A stretch of 64,000 nt of DNA from Ichthyophis bannanicus (taxonomy: Eukaryota > Chordata > Amphibia > Gymnophiona > Ichthyophiidae), in NCBI GenBank assembly GCA_033557465.1, contig CM066047.1, forward strand, positions 558,001 to 622,000, in the 5' to 3' direction. Below the pieces are notes generated by a model. It did no database searches. It saw only the letters and a program-made list of their open reading frames with translations, and was not told the origin of the DNA. Position 1 is the stretch's first letter, and the number at the start of each line of letters is the position of its first letter. Made by a program: the position numbers and the translations under genes. Below are positions 63,661 through 64,000 of this stretch, one piece after another.

Positions 63661-64000
63661 AGGGGCTTTGACTCCTATCTAGAGAACTTTGCCTTCCTGG
63701 CCCTGAATGGCCCAGAGCCTTCCACCATTCCAGGGAGGTTATGTCATTTTGCCCCCAGATGGGGGCAGATAACAGCAGAAAATTGGACTCTGTCCGTTGT
63801 AAGAGAGGGGTACAAGCTTCATTTCCTCAGCATGCCCCCTCCTACATTGGTAAGACAGTTCAATTATCAGACCTCTCTCAACGCCCAGTTAGATCAAGAG
63901 GTCACTTTGCTTCTTGCCCAAGGGCAATAGAAGAGGTACCCATTCTCCAACAGGGTACAGGGTTCTACTCCCCCTATTTCCTTATTCCAAAGAAAACAGG
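63661..64000 (+). pseudogene. DIRS-E4 reverse transcriptase, start
   Basis: DSYLENFAFLALNGPEPSTI, GRLCHFAPRWGQITAENW, TLSVVREGYKLHF and FYSPYFLIPKKT-like reading to the window end, as in E2 40,000-40,290. A frame change near 63,925 and a stop (GQ*KRYP) are present. The catalytic box is beyond the window. Confidence 0.85.

Larger units (their letters stand above)
61484..64000 (+). mobile_element. DIRS-E4: 5' part, runs off the window
   Basis: 5' repeat (61,484-61,647), leader, gag (61,876-63,660) and the start of the polymerase (63,661-64,000) in the order of E2. It is cut by the window end, so the recombinase and 3' repeat are not seen. Confidence 0.92.

Noticed and set aside
1..64000. Host protein-coding exons
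   Set aside because: Every frame with recognisable domains belongs to a transposable element. No other frame shows family motifs, and splice-site calling by eye is not reliable, so small exons cannot be fully excluded.
37691..64000. E2, E3 and E4 as a tandem segmental duplication
   Set aside because: The flanks of each copy differ (antisense LINE, (GGAT)n end, antisense CR1-1), which indicates separate insertions.

Overview
This window is eukaryotic, non-genic, repeat-saturated DNA from a large vertebrate genome. I see no host exon-intron gene, no RNA gene outside SINEs and no CRISPR array. The mix of tyrosine-recombinase retrotransposons (DIRS), CR1, L2 and L1 LINEs, a Penelope-like relic, a hAT transposon and tRNA-derived SINEs fits an amphibian, and I think most likely a caecilian. 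That assignment rests on repeat composition only. A lungfish or another large-genome vertebrate is not excluded.

Layout. 1-1,425 is the 3' end of one DIRS copy (DIRS-D). 1,426-10,742 is a patchwork of microsatellite, a possible hAT MITE, a SINE, L2, CR1 and L1 pieces and a Penelope-like relic. 10,743-16,631 is a structurally complete DIRS element (DIRS-A) inserted in a CR1. 17,601-19,465 is a rearranged relic of a second DIRS lineage (DIRS-E1), and DIRS-B (19,466-23,885) sits in its last bases. DIRS-C (about 23,886-37,040) is split by a full-length L2-type LINE that is itself split by a 5.4-kb L1 with a clean 15-bp target duplication; a second L2 fragment splits its recombinase region. 37,691-43,407 is DIRS-E2, the best-preserved element. 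43,874-53,794 is DIRS-E3, with gag but no recognisable polymerase or recombinase. E3 is broken by an antisense L2 and, in its 3' terminal repeat, by a CR1 that carries a hAT element with an 8-bp target duplication. 54,760-61,480 is antisense L2, two CR1 families and SINE fragments. 61,484 to the end is the 5' part of DIRS-E4.

How it works together. In the DIRS copies, gag, reverse transcriptase, RNase H and a tyrosine recombinase should make a circular DNA copy that recombines into the genome. The inverted terminal repeats and the internal region complementary to both ends can be read directly in copies A, C, D, E1, E2 and E3. The nests order the insertions in time: DIRS first, then L2 or CR1, then L1 or hAT.

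The features least explained by known families are: the palindrome-centred GGTACC clusters in the E-family 5' regions, which occur in more than one reading frame; the CACC-(A/T)G sequence at the two left DIRS junctions that can be read; and the polymerase-less E3 element. Nearly every coding region is a pseudogene. Coordinates of element edges are by eye and good to about 1-20 bases where a junction is named, and less exact elsewhere.
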